Source of the DNA: Salinirubrum litoreum
GTDB lineage: Archaea; Halobacteriota; Halobacteria; Halobacteriales; Haloferacaceae
Direction: 5' to 3'
DNA: 64,000 bases
Assembly (NCBI RefSeq): GCF_020567425.1
Contig: NZ_JAJCVJ010000002.1
Coordinates: 1,405,068 to 1,469,067, forward strand
Positions within the stretch are counted from its first letter, which is position 1, and every line of letters starts with the position of its first letter. Under the pieces are notes generated by a model that made no database searches, was not told where the DNA came from, and worked only from the letters and a program-made list of their open reading frames with translations. Both the position numbers and the translations under genes were made by a program. Positions 20,509-29,782 of this stretch are shown here, in pieces.

Positions 20509-21666
20509 TCACCGAAGCGTCGACTCCACCGCCTCGCGCATCGCTCGCTCGAACCGGTCACGACTGTACTGTGCTGCTCGCCCGTCGAGTCGATCCCGAA
20601 GACTGGCCTGCGTCTCGGATGAGTCGAGGACGCTAGCAGTCGTCGTTACCGCGCTCGGCACGTCCTCGTACCGGAGGGCGTCGATCCCGGCAACGACCTC
20701 TTGCTGGCCACCCGATGCGTGGACGAAGGGCAGACACCCGGCCGCGAGTGCCTCGGCGACTGCGATGCCGAAGTGTTCGTACCGCCGACCGTGAATCGCG
20801 TACCGGTGCCGTTCGAGCAGAGAGACGAGTCGGTCGCGGGCGACCCGGCCCTCGACGTGGAGCCAGTCGAACTCGCGGGCCTGCGCCCGGAGTCGATCGG
20901 CGTACTCGGCCGAGCCGTCACTGCCGACGAGGTGGAGGTGCGTGTCGATCCCACGCTCTCGGAGTCCGGCGACGACTTCGACGAGTTCGTCCTGGCGCTT
21001 CAGCGGGTGGAGTCGGCCGACCGCGACGAATCCCGACTCCTGTTCGGTCCACGTCGGCGGGTCGAAGGCGTCGACGGCGACCGGTGGGTGGACGACGGTC
21101 GCGTCGGTGCCGAGCGTCTCGTGGAGCACGTCGGCGGTCCACGCGGAGTTCGTCAGCGTCAGCGTCTCTGCGTCCGACTCTCGGCGCTTCACTGTGCGAC
21201 AGACCCGGTGGTACGCCGGGTACAGCGACTCCGCGAAACGGGTGTCGTACCGGCGCATCGCGTCGGCCGAGAAGTACGGAAAGTGGACGTACTCGACGGC
21301 ACCGTCGACCTGGAATTCGCCGTGGGTGCAGACGAGTCGGTCGTGATCGGGTCGATAGCGTCGAGCGACGACGCGCTCGAAGACCGCAGTCCGGAGTAAC
21401 GGGAAGTCGGTGACGCCGAGTGGCCGGGCGAGTGTCGCGGCGTGGTTCACCGCCGAAATCGCTGGCGTCCGGACCGAGCGGACGCGGACCTCGGCCGGGA
21501 AGTCGAGGTCGTAGTCGTCCGCGAGTGTCCGAAGGTCGGGTTCGCCGGTGGTGTAGAGTGTCACCTCGTGGCCGGCGTCCGCGAGTGCCGAAACGGTGTG
21601 AAGCCCCACGGCTTCGGCTCCGCCGCCAGCGTTGATGCCCTCGTGGAGGACGCCGAAGTCGGCCAT
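20509..21666 (-). CDS. GT4-family glycosyltransferase
   Basis: About 385 residues from the ATG at 21666 (MADFGVLHEGINAGGGAEAV); a longer start at 21693 is possible. The N-terminal Rossmann half has the GGGAEAVGLHTV acceptor loop and the C-terminal half the donor site: FVAVGRLHPLKRQDELV and the E-x7-E motif in YEHFGIAVAEALAAG. These are hallmarks of retaining GT-B transferases of family GT4. It is convergent with aglB (18 bases apart) and divergent from the next GT4. It probably adds one sugar of the lipid-linked glycan on the cytoplasmic side. Confidence 0.88.
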   Translation of the reverse strand: MADFGVLHEGINAGGGAEAVGLHTVSALADAGHEVTLYTTGEPDLRTLADDYDLDFPAEVRVRSVRTPAISAVNHAATLARPLGVTDFPLLRTAVFERVVARRYRPDHDRLVCTHGEFQVDGAVEYVHFPYFSADAMRRYDTRFAESLYPAYHRVCRTVKRRESDAETLTLTNSAWTADVLHETLGTDATVVHPPVAVDAFDPPTWTEQESGFVAVGRLHPLKRQDELVEVVAGLRERGIDTHLHLVGSDGSAEYADRLRAQAREFDWLHVEGRVARDRLVSLLERHRYAIHGRRYEHFGIAVAEALAAGCLPFVHASGGQQEVVAGIDALRYEDVPSAVTTTASVLDSSETQASLRDRLDGRAAQYSRDRFERAMREAVESTLR

Positions 21667-21788
21667 CGCCCGTGCTTGGCGGATGGGCCTCATTGCTCTT
21701 TCGTGCTGAGAGTGCCCATCGGTCGTCGCCGAACTCGGCGCCAGAACGACGACACGGTTTTCCCGGCCGGCGGTGTAGGCCGCGACGA

Positions 21789-22901
21789 ATGAACGTCACG
21801 CTCGTCTCGACGCTGCCGGACACGGCGTCGGGCACCGGGCAGTACGCCGAGCGACTGGCGAGCCACCTCGCCGAGGGAATGCGACTCACCCGCCTGTCGC
21901 TCCCGACCGACGCGACCGATCCGCGGCCGTTTCTCGCGGGCGCACTCCGCGCTGGTGACGGCGAGACCGACGTGGTCCACGTCCAGTTCGACTACGTGGT
22001 CTTCGGCCCGCTTGGGCTGTACGTCCTCTGCTTCTTCCCACTCCTCTGGTTCCAGTCGAAGCGACACGGCTTCGCTGTCGTGACGACGATCCACGAGGTA
22101 CTGAACGCCGACCTCGTCGGCCCGCCGCTGGTTCCACTCAAGCGACTGTACGTCCGACTGTTGAACGAGGTCGTCGCGCGGACGACGAGCGAGGTCGTCT
22201 TCCTCTCGGCGGAGGCCGAGTCACGGTTCGTCGCCTCGGTCGGCGACGTCTCTCGGACGCGACTCGCCCACGGCGTCGATCTGTCGGCTCGACGGTCCGT
22301 CCAGCAGGCCGAGGCGCGAGCGACCTTCGATCTCTCGCCGGACGCCGACGTGGTCGTCGCACCGGGCTACGTCAGCCCCAGAAAGGGGAGCGACGTGGTG
22401 CGTGCGGTCGCCGACGCCTGCCCCGAGGTCGAGTTCCTGCTGGCCGGTGGCCCGCCACGCGAGCGTCACAGCGACTTCTTCGACAGCATCGTCGCCGACG
22501 CGCCCGAGAACCTCACCGTCACCGGCCGACTCTCGGAGTCCGACTTTCACGCCGCTTTCCTCGCGGGTGATCTCGCACTGCTCCCGTACCGCGAGATCGA
22601 ACAGACCGGCGTCGTCAACGCGGTCAACCAGAGCGGCGTCTTCAACTGGTGTGCCGGTTATGGGCTTCCGGTGCTCGCGGGCGACTGTGCGCACTTCCGG
22701 TCGATCAGTGCGGAGTGGGACGTGGTCCGACTCGTCGATCCGTCCGATCCCGATTCGATCGCCGAGACGGTTCGGACACTGCTCGCCGACAACTCGGCTC
22801 GCGGTATCCTCGCAGAATCGGCCAGCGCCTATGCTGAGGCTCACTCGATGGACGCGGTCGCCGACGACCACCGGACGCTCTACCGGGAGGTTCGACGGTG
22901 A
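21789..22901 (+). CDS. GT4-like glycosyltransferase with atypical donor motif
   Basis: A 370-residue GT-B protein. It starts MNVTLVSTLPDTASGTGQYA and carries the second-domain motif VVAPGYVSPRKGSDVV. The usual E-x7-E donor motif is weak: the corresponding segment reads REIEQTGVVNAVNQSG, so the first Glu position is shifted. I chose the ATG at 21789 over 21672 because the upstream 39 residues are arginine/proline-rich and overlap the divergent gene's promoter. It precedes another GT4 by 25 bases and is probably co-transcribed with it. Donor and acceptor are unknown. Confidence 0.82.
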   Translation: MNVTLVSTLPDTASGTGQYAERLASHLAEGMRLTRLSLPTDATDPRPFLAGALRAGDGETDVVHVQFDYVVFGPLGLYVLCFFPLLWFQSKRHGFAVVTTIHEVLNADLVGPPLVPLKRLYVRLLNEVVARTTSEVVFLSAEAESRFVASVGDVSRTRLAHGVDLSARRSVQQAEARATFDLSPDADVVVAPGYVSPRKGSDVVRAVADACPEVEFLLAGGPPRERHSDFFDSIVADAPENLTVTGRLSESDFHAAFLAGDLALLPYREIEQTGVVNAVNQSGVFNWCAGYGLPVLAGDCAHFRSISAEWDVVRLVDPSDPDSIAETVRTLLADNSARGILAESASAYAEAHSMDAVADDHRTLYREVRR

Positions 22902-22926
22902 TCGCACCGCTACGGGGGACGGGACC

Positions 22927-24084
22927 GTGAACGTCGCGTTCGTCTCGAACGTCGTCTACCCCTTCGTCGTCGGTGGTGCGGAGAAGCGCATCTACGAGAT
23001 CGGCACCCGTCTCGCGGATCGCGGCCACACCGTCACCGTCTACGGCCGCCACTTCTGGAACGGTCCCGAGTCGACGACACACGACGGGCTTCACCTCGAA
23101 GCGGTCGCCCCCGAGACCGACCTCTACACCGACGACCGGCGGTCGATTCCGGAAGCGCTCGGCTTCGCCGGGCGACTCACCCCGCGTCTGCTCCGTGACG
23201 CAGGCGAACACGACCTGCTGGTCGCGTCCGTCTTCCCGTACTTCCCCGTCTTTCCGACCGTCCTCGCCGGCTGGCGACACGACGTACCGATCGTCACGAC
23301 GTGGCACGAGTGCTGGCGCGACTACTGGCGCGACTACCTCGGGCACCTCGCGCCCGGCGGGATGGCGGTCGAGCGTCTGACCGCGAAACTCCCCCAGCAC
23401 GCGGTCGCTGTTTCGGGTGTGACCGCCGACCGACTCGCGGAGATCGGTCCCGCACGCGACGACATTGCGGTCGTCCACAACGGCGTCGACGTGGACCACA
23501 TCCAGTCGATCGAACCGGTCGAGACACCCTACGACGTGCTGGCAGTCGGTCGGCTCGTGGAAGCCAAGCGCGTCGAGACGCTCCTCAGGGCGGTCGCTCG
23601 TCTCGGCGACGGCGAGGGCGACAGCAGTCGACCGGCGGGCGTCCGACTCGGGGTGATCGGCGACGGTCCCGAGCGCGAGCGACTCGAATCGCTGTCCGAC
23701 GACCTCGGGATCGCAGACAGGGTGGACTTCCTCGGGTTTCTGGACGACTACGACGACGTGCTGGCTCACCTGCGCGGAACGGCGGTCGTCGCCAGCGCGT
23801 CTGTCCGCGAGGGGTTCGGCATCACCTTGGTCGAGGCACTGGCGGCCGACTGCACCGTGGTCGCGGTCGACCATCCGAACTCGGCTGGGAGCGAGGTCGT
23901 GGACGACGCCGGCTTCCTCGTCGAACCGACAGTCGAGTCGCTGGCCGACGGTCTCGACCGCGCACTGGCCGGCGAGCGCCCGCCGACGCCGCCACTGGAC
24001 CGTGCCCGCGAGTTCGACTGGCACGTGATCGCCGACCGGGCCGAGTCGGTCTACCGCGACGTGATCGCCGAGCATCGGTCGTGA
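22927..24084 (+). CDS. GT4-family glycosyltransferase (GTG start)
   Basis: A 385-residue GT-B transferase. The GTG at 22927 gives the family-like start MNVAFVSNVVYPFVVGGAEK; the frame is open further upstream but is a shadow of the previous gene. Donor motifs are LAVGRLVEAKRVETLL and the complete E-x7-E in REGFGITLVEALAAD. It follows another GT4 after 25 bases. Its last 24 bases form the first copy of a 25-bp tandem duplication that continues past the stop. Confidence 0.88.
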   Translation: MNVAFVSNVVYPFVVGGAEKRIYEIGTRLADRGHTVTVYGRHFWNGPESTTHDGLHLEAVAPETDLYTDDRRSIPEALGFAGRLTPRLLRDAGEHDLLVASVFPYFPVFPTVLAGWRHDVPIVTTWHECWRDYWRDYLGHLAPGGMAVERLTAKLPQHAVAVSGVTADRLAEIGPARDDIAVVHNGVDVDHIQSIEPVETPYDVLAVGRLVEAKRVETLLRAVARLGDGEGDSSRPAGVRLGVIGDGPERERLESLSDDLGIADRVDFLGFLDDYDDVLAHLRGTAVVASASVREGFGITLVEALAADCTVVAVDHPNSAGSEVVDDAGFLVEPTVESLADGLDRALAGERPPTPPLDRAREFDWHVIADRAESVYRDVIAEHRS

Positions 24085-24135
24085 CGTGATCGCCGAGCAT
24101 CGGTCGTGACGTGATCGCCGACCACGAGTCGTGCG
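24061..24135 (+). repeat. 25-bp tandem duplication at a gene's 3' end
   Basis: The unit starting GTGATCGCCGAGCATCGGTC occupies 24061-24085 and is repeated exactly at 24086-24110, with a third imperfect copy (about 24111-24135). The first unit includes the stop codon of the GT4 gene at 24082-24084, so the duplication leaves the protein intact. It looks like a recent replication-slippage event. Confidence 0.8.
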
Positions 24136-24200
24136 TCTGCGGCCGACCGGCGTGCGGTGTCGGTGCCGACCGTCGGCGACAGTCGACGACCGACCGCCGA

Positions 24201-25394
24201 TCACCGCCGACCGCGCACCGAACTCAGGAAGAAGGAGCCGAAGACGGTCTGGATGCCGACGACGACCACGGTAAAGGCGAGGATGTCGGTCGTCAGCGGT
24301 GGGAGTGCGTCGTAGCCGGCCGTGAGCCAGCGAGTGACGATCCAGCCCGCCCCCACCGCGCCGGCGAGGACGAGTCCACCGCCGACCGCCAACCCGCGTT
24401 CCAGTGTCAGCGTCTCGACAATCCACTCGGTCGTCGGATCGTTCGGGCGTCTGATCGGGTCGGTCGTCACCGTGGCGAAGACGCCGAGACTGGCGATCTG
24501 ATAGCCGACGATGGTCAACAGACTCCCGGCGACCATCGACCGGACGCCGAACCAGATCGGCCCGCCCGGCCCCGACAGTTCCACGTCGAACAGTGCGAGC
24601 GACATCACGAACATCCCGAGTACCGTCAGCGCCGCGCCGGGGACCGAGAACAGGTAGCCCGGCGCGTTCACCAGCATGAAGCGGAGATGTTCCCAGCCGT
24701 CACGCAGGCTGTCGAGGGTCGCCTCGCCTTCGCGTTCGTGGTAGGTGATCGGCACCTCCGCGATCCGGTACCCCCGCGCGCTCGCGGCCATGATCATCTC
24801 GCTGGCGAACTCCATCCCGTCGGTCTCCAGGGCGAGGTCGTCGAGCATCTCGCGTCTGAAGACACGGAACCCACTGTGCGCGTCGGTGACGTCCGCGCCG
24901 TAGAACCGGTTGAGGAACGCGGTGAGTGCCGGATTGCCGACGTACTGGTGGAGTGCGGGCATCGCGTCCGACTTGATTGTCCCGGCGAAGCGACTGCCGA
25001 GCACGAGGTCGGCGTTCGTCTCGCGGGCCCTGTCGAGTAGTTTCGGCAGTTCCCGGAAGTCGTAGGTCGTGTCCGCGTCGCCCATCACGACGAACTCACC
25101 GCGAGCACGCTCGAAGGCGTAGCGGTAGGCGTAGCCGTAGCCCGGTTCGTCGGGTTCGACGACCGTCGCGCCGTACTCACGGGCGATGTCGGGCGTCTCG
25201 TCGGTCGAACTGTCGCTGACGATGACTTCGGCGCTGACGCCGAGCGACTGGACCGCGTCGGTGATGGCGTCGAGACACTCGCCGATGCCCTTGGCCTCGT
25301 TCATCGTCGGGAGGACGAAGCTGAGCGTGGGCGTCTTGTCACTGTCGGGTGGGAGGAACGTCGGCCGGTCCGACCGATGTGGGTCCAGTGCCAT
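24201..25394 (-). CDS. GT2-family glycosyltransferase with membrane C-terminus
   Basis: A 397-residue protein. Residues about 23-240 form a GT-A domain of the dolichol-phosphate-mannose-synthase type (FVLPTMNEAKGIGECLDAI, metal-binding DAD in MGDADTTYD, and HSGFRVFRREML). About four transmembrane helices follow. Enzymes of this kind load a sugar onto dolichol phosphate, giving the lipid carrier used by AglB-type pathways or by GT-C transferases. It lies about 100 bases downstream of a methyltransferase on the same strand and is convergent with the GT4 gene. Confidence 0.9.
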   Translation of the reverse strand: MALDPHRSDRPTFLPPDSDKTPTLSFVLPTMNEAKGIGECLDAITDAVQSLGVSAEVIVSDSSTDETPDIAREYGATVVEPDEPGYGYAYRYAFERARGEFVVMGDADTTYDFRELPKLLDRARETNADLVLGSRFAGTIKSDAMPALHQYVGNPALTAFLNRFYGADVTDAHSGFRVFRREMLDDLALETDGMEFASEMIMAASARGYRIAEVPITYHEREGEATLDSLRDGWEHLRFMLVNAPGYLFSVPGAALTVLGMFVMSLALFDVELSGPGGPIWFGVRSMVAGSLLTIVGYQIASLGVFATVTTDPIRRPNDPTTEWIVETLTLERGLAVGGGLVLAGAVGAGWIVTRWLTAGYDALPPLTTDILAFTVVVVGIQTVFGSFFLSSVRGRR

Positions 25395-25496
25395 CTGGTC
25401 GTTCTGTTGGAGATATCGATTCTTGCCCGTTTAGGCGTTCTGTTCAGTCGTCGTTGATCTTTGTTCGTGGGAGCTATTCTCCGCTCGAGTCCATCT

Positions 25497-26183
25497 CTAC
25501 TGTCGCTCGGCGCGTACCACGAGAGATGGCTGTGTAGCGAGCGGGAGCGATTCGAATGGCACTCTATCGGCAATCCAACCGATGACTGGGTGAATACCGG
25601 CCAGCTTCTCTCGCTGGTACTCTGCCAGTCCCGGTCGGACCCAACTTTGTGCCCATTCAGATAGCGTGTTTTGAAGTTCGCCGGGGGTAAAGAGACTGAC
25701 GTGGAAGTGACGGTTCAGGCTCCAGTTTCGTTTTGCCAGTTGGAACAGATCATGTGCCCTTCGGTTCGGAGTCTTTATCCATAGAACGCCCCCTTCGCTG
25801 AGCACTCGACGCGCTTCGATGACGAACTCTTTAGCGTCGGGTATGTGCTCTATGCTCTCGATAGCGATTATTACATCTACCGCACCGTCGGCAATGGGTA
25901 GATGTGCACCCTCCCCAAGCAGGAGATCTGAAGCATTGTCTGACCGACCAGCGACCAGACTCGGTCGGTCAACGTCTACGCCGATGACCTCCGCTCCGGT
26001 CTCTTTTTTGAGATGCGTAGTGAGTGTTGCCGCTCCACAGCCTATATCAAGGAGTCGAGTTTCCTTAGACAAATCAGAAATGATTCGTTCCCGGAGCCAC
26101 TTCGGACATGTCTTGAGAGAGCGGTCAAACACCACGTTCTCATGAGAATTGAGGCTGTTGGGGTCGGCGTCTGTGACGGTCAC
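25497..26183 (-). CDS. class I SAM-dependent methyltransferase
   Basis: A 228-residue protein with motif I RLLDIGCGAATLTTHL near residue 43, acidic motif GVDVDRPSL, and the post-motif HIPDAKEFVIEARRVLSEGG. This is a Methyltransf_11/UbiE-like fold. In a glycan cluster it may methylate a sugar, but small-molecule targets are equally possible. The codons are clearly A+T-richer than those of neighbouring genes, consistent with transfer. The 5' side is an unusually A+T-rich spacer of about 300 bases. Confidence 0.85.
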   Translation of the reverse strand: MTVTDADPNSLNSHENVVFDRSLKTCPKWLRERIISDLSKETRLLDIGCGAATLTTHLKKETGAEVIGVDVDRPSLVAGRSDNASDLLLGEGAHLPIADGAVDVIIAIESIEHIPDAKEFVIEARRVLSEGGVLWIKTPNRRAHDLFQLAKRNWSLNRHFHVSLFTPGELQNTLSEWAQSWVRPGLAEYQREKLAGIHPVIGWIADRVPFESLPLATQPSLVVRAERQ

Positions 26184-26489
26184 GGTCTAAGTATCAAACG
26201 GGACAAAAAATGCTTACCGATACTCCCCCTTTTATTGGAGTAAGAATCAGGACAACGTCGAAACTATACAATTCCATTCAAAACTATTAGTTTAAATAAA
26301 ATAATATTATAAATATTTTAAAGTATCTCAGTTTTATTAGTATTAAATTATCAGAGGTATATTATTAATTACCAGATTACTCGCCGCGTCAGTTTCATCA
26401 ACATGGCGATGGTTCGTGTGGTGGATACTCGGTCGATACACGGCGGTATCAGTAGAGATAAGTTAGGTCTTATCCAATTTCCTGTAAGC
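26184..26489. other. A+T-rich intergenic spacer between divergent genes
   Basis: The core (about 26240-26400) is the most A+T-rich stretch of the window and has multiple TATA/AATATT-like runs, so it can serve divergent promoters for the methyltransferase and the GT2 gene. No ORF with protein-like content, hairpin array or RNA gene was identified. The 5' part overlaps a possible longer start (26403) of the next gene. Confidence 0.5.
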
Positions 26490-27485
26490 GTGGACAGCCT
26501 CACCGCCTCCGACGTTCAGGACGACGTGCATCCGGAGCAGATACAGCTGTCCGTCGTCCTGCCGGTCTACAACGAGAAGGGGAACCTCCGGCCGCTCGCC
26601 GAGGAACTCCGGGAGGTACTGGAGTCGGAGTACGACCACTGGGAAGCACTGTTCGTCGACGACGGCTCGACGGACGGGAGCTACGGCGTTCTCAGGGAAC
26701 TCCACGAGGAAGACGACCGGATCAAGGTGATCCGATTCCGTGGCAACTTCGGCCAGAGTCCGGCACTCGACGCTGGACTCGACTACGCGCTCGGCGAAGT
26801 CGTCGTCACGATGGATTCCGACGGGCAGAACGACCCTGCAGACATCCCCCGGTTGGTCGACAAACTCGAAGAGGGGTACGACTGTGTCTCGGGTTGGCGG
26901 AGCGACCGGGACGACCCACTCGGGAAACGCATCTCGTCGCGATTCGCCTCCGGTCTCCGACAGGCGTTTCTCGGCACCGAACTCCACGACTACGGCTGTA
27001 CACTGAAGGCGTATCGTCGCCCTGCCGCGAAGGATATGGACCTGACCGGCGAGATGCACCGGTACATCCCCGCACTGTTGAGTTGGCACGGGTATCGTAT
27101 CGCCGAGGTCGAGGTCAACCACCGGCCGCGCACTGCCGGCGAGACGAAGTACTCGTGGCAACGGCTCCCGAAGGGCTTTCTCGACCTGATCAACGTCTGG
27201 TTCTGGCAGAAGTTCTCCGGGCGACCACTCCACGTCTTCGGTGGATTGGGGATTCTCTCGATGGGCATCGGTTCACTCGCCGGTCTCTACGCGGCGTGGC
27301 TGAAGCTCACCGCGAGTGCGAACCTCTCGGAGACAGCCCTGCCGCTGTTTGCAGTCTTCATGGTGATGATCGGCGTCCAGTTCTTCCTCTCGGGGATTCT
27401 GGCAGACATCAGCATCAAGGGCTACCAGCACGCGAAGAACGAAGAACCGTACCGAGTCCGCGACGTGCTGGACCACGACCGATAG
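26490..27485 (+). CDS. GT2-family glycosyltransferase, dolichyl-phosphate type (AglJ-like)
   Basis: About 331 residues from the GTG at 26490 (or 360 from ATG 26403). The catalytic domain has LSVVLPVYNEKGNLRPLAEE, VDDGSTDGS, the metal-binding DSDGQND and a loop ending in RPRTAGETKYSW, followed by two C-terminal membrane helices. This is the layout of bacterial/archaeal polyprenyl-phosphate hexose transferases, including the haloarchaeal AglJ that starts N-glycan assembly on dolichol phosphate. I favour the GTG because upstream codons lack haloarchaeal composition. It heads a run of three co-directional glycosyltransferases. Confidence 0.88.
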   Translation: MDSLTASDVQDDVHPEQIQLSVVLPVYNEKGNLRPLAEELREVLESEYDHWEALFVDDGSTDGSYGVLRELHEEDDRIKVIRFRGNFGQSPALDAGLDYALGEVVVTMDSDGQNDPADIPRLVDKLEEGYDCVSGWRSDRDDPLGKRISSRFASGLRQAFLGTELHDYGCTLKAYRRPAAKDMDLTGEMHRYIPALLSWHGYRIAEVEVNHRPRTAGETKYSWQRLPKGFLDLINVWFWQKFSGRPLHVFGGLGILSMGIGSLAGLYAAWLKLTASANLSETALPLFAVFMVMIGVQFFLSGILADISIKGYQHAKNEEPYRVRDVLDHDR

Positions 27486-27528
27486 CCGTGTTCGCGTTCT
27501 GCCCGACACTACCGACGAGGACAGTCCG

Positions 27529-28677
27529 ATGCGTGTGTTGATGATCGCTCCGGCCCCGTTCGAGTACGACCGGGGGAAGTCGATCCGGATCAGACAGACC
27601 GTCACCCACCTCGCCGACCTCGGCTACGAGATTGACGTGTTGACCTACCCGGTCGGTGACGACCCGGAGCGCGAGGGGGTTTCACTTACCCGTGCGCCCG
27701 AGTTGTTCGCACAGGTGGCACCGTCGGTCCCCGGCGTCACGCTCCGGCAACTCGGGTCGAACGCGGCCCTCCTCGTTCACGCGATCCGAAAGCTCCGGCG
27801 TCACCGCTACGACGTGATTCACGCCCACGACGTGGACGGCGCGCTGATCGGCCAAGTCGCCCGTCTGCTAACCCGGCGAGATGTCCCGCTCGTGTACGAC
27901 ATGCACGGGACCTTCGAAGAACTGAACGAACAGTACGACGTGGTCGACACACCGGGTGTCGCCGACCGTCTCCAGTCGTACCTCCACGACGCTGTGGACC
28001 ACCTCGTCGTCAACTGGCCGCACATCGAAGACCTGTTGAAGACCGACACGCCCCGGACGTTGATACTGGACGAACCCGATCCGGCAGTGTGTGATCGACT
28101 GGAGCGACTCCGATCTGGCGAGGTTACGCCGACGTCGAACCCGTGGGGCGACACGCAGTATGTCCTCTACACGGGCAACTACGCCGAGTACCAAGGTGTC
28201 GATCTCCTGTTGGCGGCGTTCGACCGACTCGACACAGACGGCGAACGCAAGTTGGTGCTGACCGGCGACGACACGGAAGCGCCCCAGACGACGAACCGGG
28301 ACGTCGTCTACACCGGCTTCGTCGACGAGGAGCGACTCGCGGACCTGTTGTTCGGTGCCGACGTGCTCGTCAGCCCTCGCCAGACCGACGGCTTCCCACC
28401 GATGAAGGTTCTCTACTACCTGCGAACCGACGCACCGATGGTCGTCACCGACCGGACCTGCCACACTTCTGTCCTCGACGGTCTGGACGGCGTGACGTTC
28501 GCCGACGAGACGCCGGCGGCGTTCGCCGAGGCGATTCGGGAGGCACTCGCAGATCGGACGCGGTATTCGCGGTCTGTGAGTAGATCGACCGGAACCGACG
28601 CGTACCGTCGTATCTATGAACAACTGGTCACAGCCACTACTAACTCCACTCAGCCGCCCACCACACACCGATCATGA
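27529..28677 (+). CDS. GT4-family glycosyltransferase, divergent donor motif
   Basis: A 382-residue GT-B protein starting MRVLMIAPAPFEYDRGKSI. The second domain has YVLYTGNYAEYQGVDLLLAA and, instead of a classical E-x7-E, the segment TDGFPPMKVLYYLRTDAP. This PPMK variant is common in GT4 relatives that act on lipid-linked glycans. The stop overlaps the next GT gene's ATG by four bases (ATGA), showing a tight operon with the GT2 gene upstream. Confidence 0.85.
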   Translation: MRVLMIAPAPFEYDRGKSIRIRQTVTHLADLGYEIDVLTYPVGDDPEREGVSLTRAPELFAQVAPSVPGVTLRQLGSNAALLVHAIRKLRRHRYDVIHAHDVDGALIGQVARLLTRRDVPLVYDMHGTFEELNEQYDVVDTPGVADRLQSYLHDAVDHLVVNWPHIEDLLKTDTPRTLILDEPDPAVCDRLERLRSGEVTPTSNPWGDTQYVLYTGNYAEYQGVDLLLAAFDRLDTDGERKLVLTGDDTEAPQTTNRDVVYTGFVDEERLADLLFGADVLVSPRQTDGFPPMKVLYYLRTDAPMVVTDRTCHTSVLDGLDGVTFADETPAAFAEAIREALADRTRYSRSVSRSTGTDAYRRIYEQLVTATTNSTQPPTTHRS

Positions 28678-29774
28678 GTACCACTCGTGTCCTGTTCGTG
28701 ACGACCAACGACATCTACGATCCGATCCGGGGTTGTGACAGACGCTCGGCACAACTCTGTGGCAACCTCCCGGCCGAGTGGCACGTCGACTCAATCTCGT
28801 ATAATAAATCCGACGGGCCCGGTCGACCTGAGTCCCCACCCAGAACGATAGAGAACGGTGAACGACACGTTCGTCTGGACTATCCTGATTCGGGAGCGCT
28901 TGCCCCATTCAACCCGACCGTGTTGTCGACACTGCGGTCGTTCGGCCGGGAGTACGATCTAATCGTCTCGTCATCGGTCGGCAGTTCGGTGTACGGCGTG
29001 GCGGCGAGTTACTACACGGGTGGGGAACTGATAGTCGATGTTCACAATGTAGAAGACGACCTCTCGCTCGCCATTGGTGACTACCAGCGGTTCCTGTTCA
29101 GTCGGGTCTTCGGCCGGCTCGCACTCCTGCGGGCGAGCCTCGTCGCGCCGACCTCAGAGACCGACATGGCTCAGTTACCGGCCTCGGTTCGTGAGAAGTC
29201 GGTCGTCGTAGCGAACGGCTTCGACGCCGAGATGTTTTACCGAGACGACACGGAACCCGACGACAGAGTGTTGTTCTTCGGAAACATGAGCTACGAACCG
29301 AACGCAGAGGCTGTGGAGGTGATCGCCGATGAGATCGCTCCTCGACTCGCAGAGACGCATCCCGAGCTAGAGATTCACCTCGCGGGACCGGACTGTGAGG
29401 AGATCACGGAGATAGTCGCTGGACTGGACAACGTGGTCGTCGCGGGACTTGTGGACGACATCGCCTCGTACATCCGCGAGTCGCGCGTGGTGATCGTGCC
29501 CTTGCTGACCGGAAGCGGAACGAGACTGAAGATCATCGAGTCGCTGGCCTGCGGGACTCCGGTCGTCTCGACGCCGAAAGGTGCCGAAGGGTGGCCCGAA
29601 GATTGGCCGGCCCTCCGAACTGTACGGGTTGCCGACTTCGTCGAGGAGATCGAGTCCGTCTTCGACGACGGAGATGAACTGTTCGACGAGCGAGTCCGGA
29701 CCGAAATCCGAAGCTATTCGTGGGAGTCTCAGGTCGAGAAGCTGGCAACAGCTATCAATGGTGAGCTACTGTAA
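28674..29774 (+). CDS. GT4-family glycosyltransferase
   Basis: A 366-residue GT-B transferase. The acceptor domain opens with TRVLFVTTNDIYDPIRGCDR, and the donor half carries RVLFFGNMSYEPNAEAVEV and TGSGTRLKIIESLACGTPVV, in which the GTRLKIIE segment supplies the family's glutamate. The ATG overlaps the previous gene's stop. It is convergent with the next GT4 across 8 bases. Codon use here begins to shift towards the A+T-richer composition of the following genes. Confidence 0.88.
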   Translation: MSTTRVLFVTTNDIYDPIRGCDRRSAQLCGNLPAEWHVDSISYNKSDGPGRPESPPRTIENGERHVRLDYPDSGALAPFNPTVLSTLRSFGREYDLIVSSSVGSSVYGVAASYYTGGELIVDVHNVEDDLSLAIGDYQRFLFSRVFGRLALLRASLVAPTSETDMAQLPASVREKSVVVANGFDAEMFYRDDTEPDDRVLFFGNMSYEPNAEAVEVIADEIAPRLAETHPELEIHLAGPDCEEITEIVAGLDNVVVAGLVDDIASYIRESRVVIVPLLTGSGTRLKIIESLACGTPVVSTPKGAEGWPEDWPALRTVRVADFVEEIESVFDDGDELFDERVRTEIRSYSWESQVEKLATAINGELL

Positions 29775-29782
29775 CCAATGTC

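Noticed and set aside
24061-24135. Short CRISPR-like repeat
   Set aside because: Units are directly adjacent with no spacers, and no cas gene is nearby.
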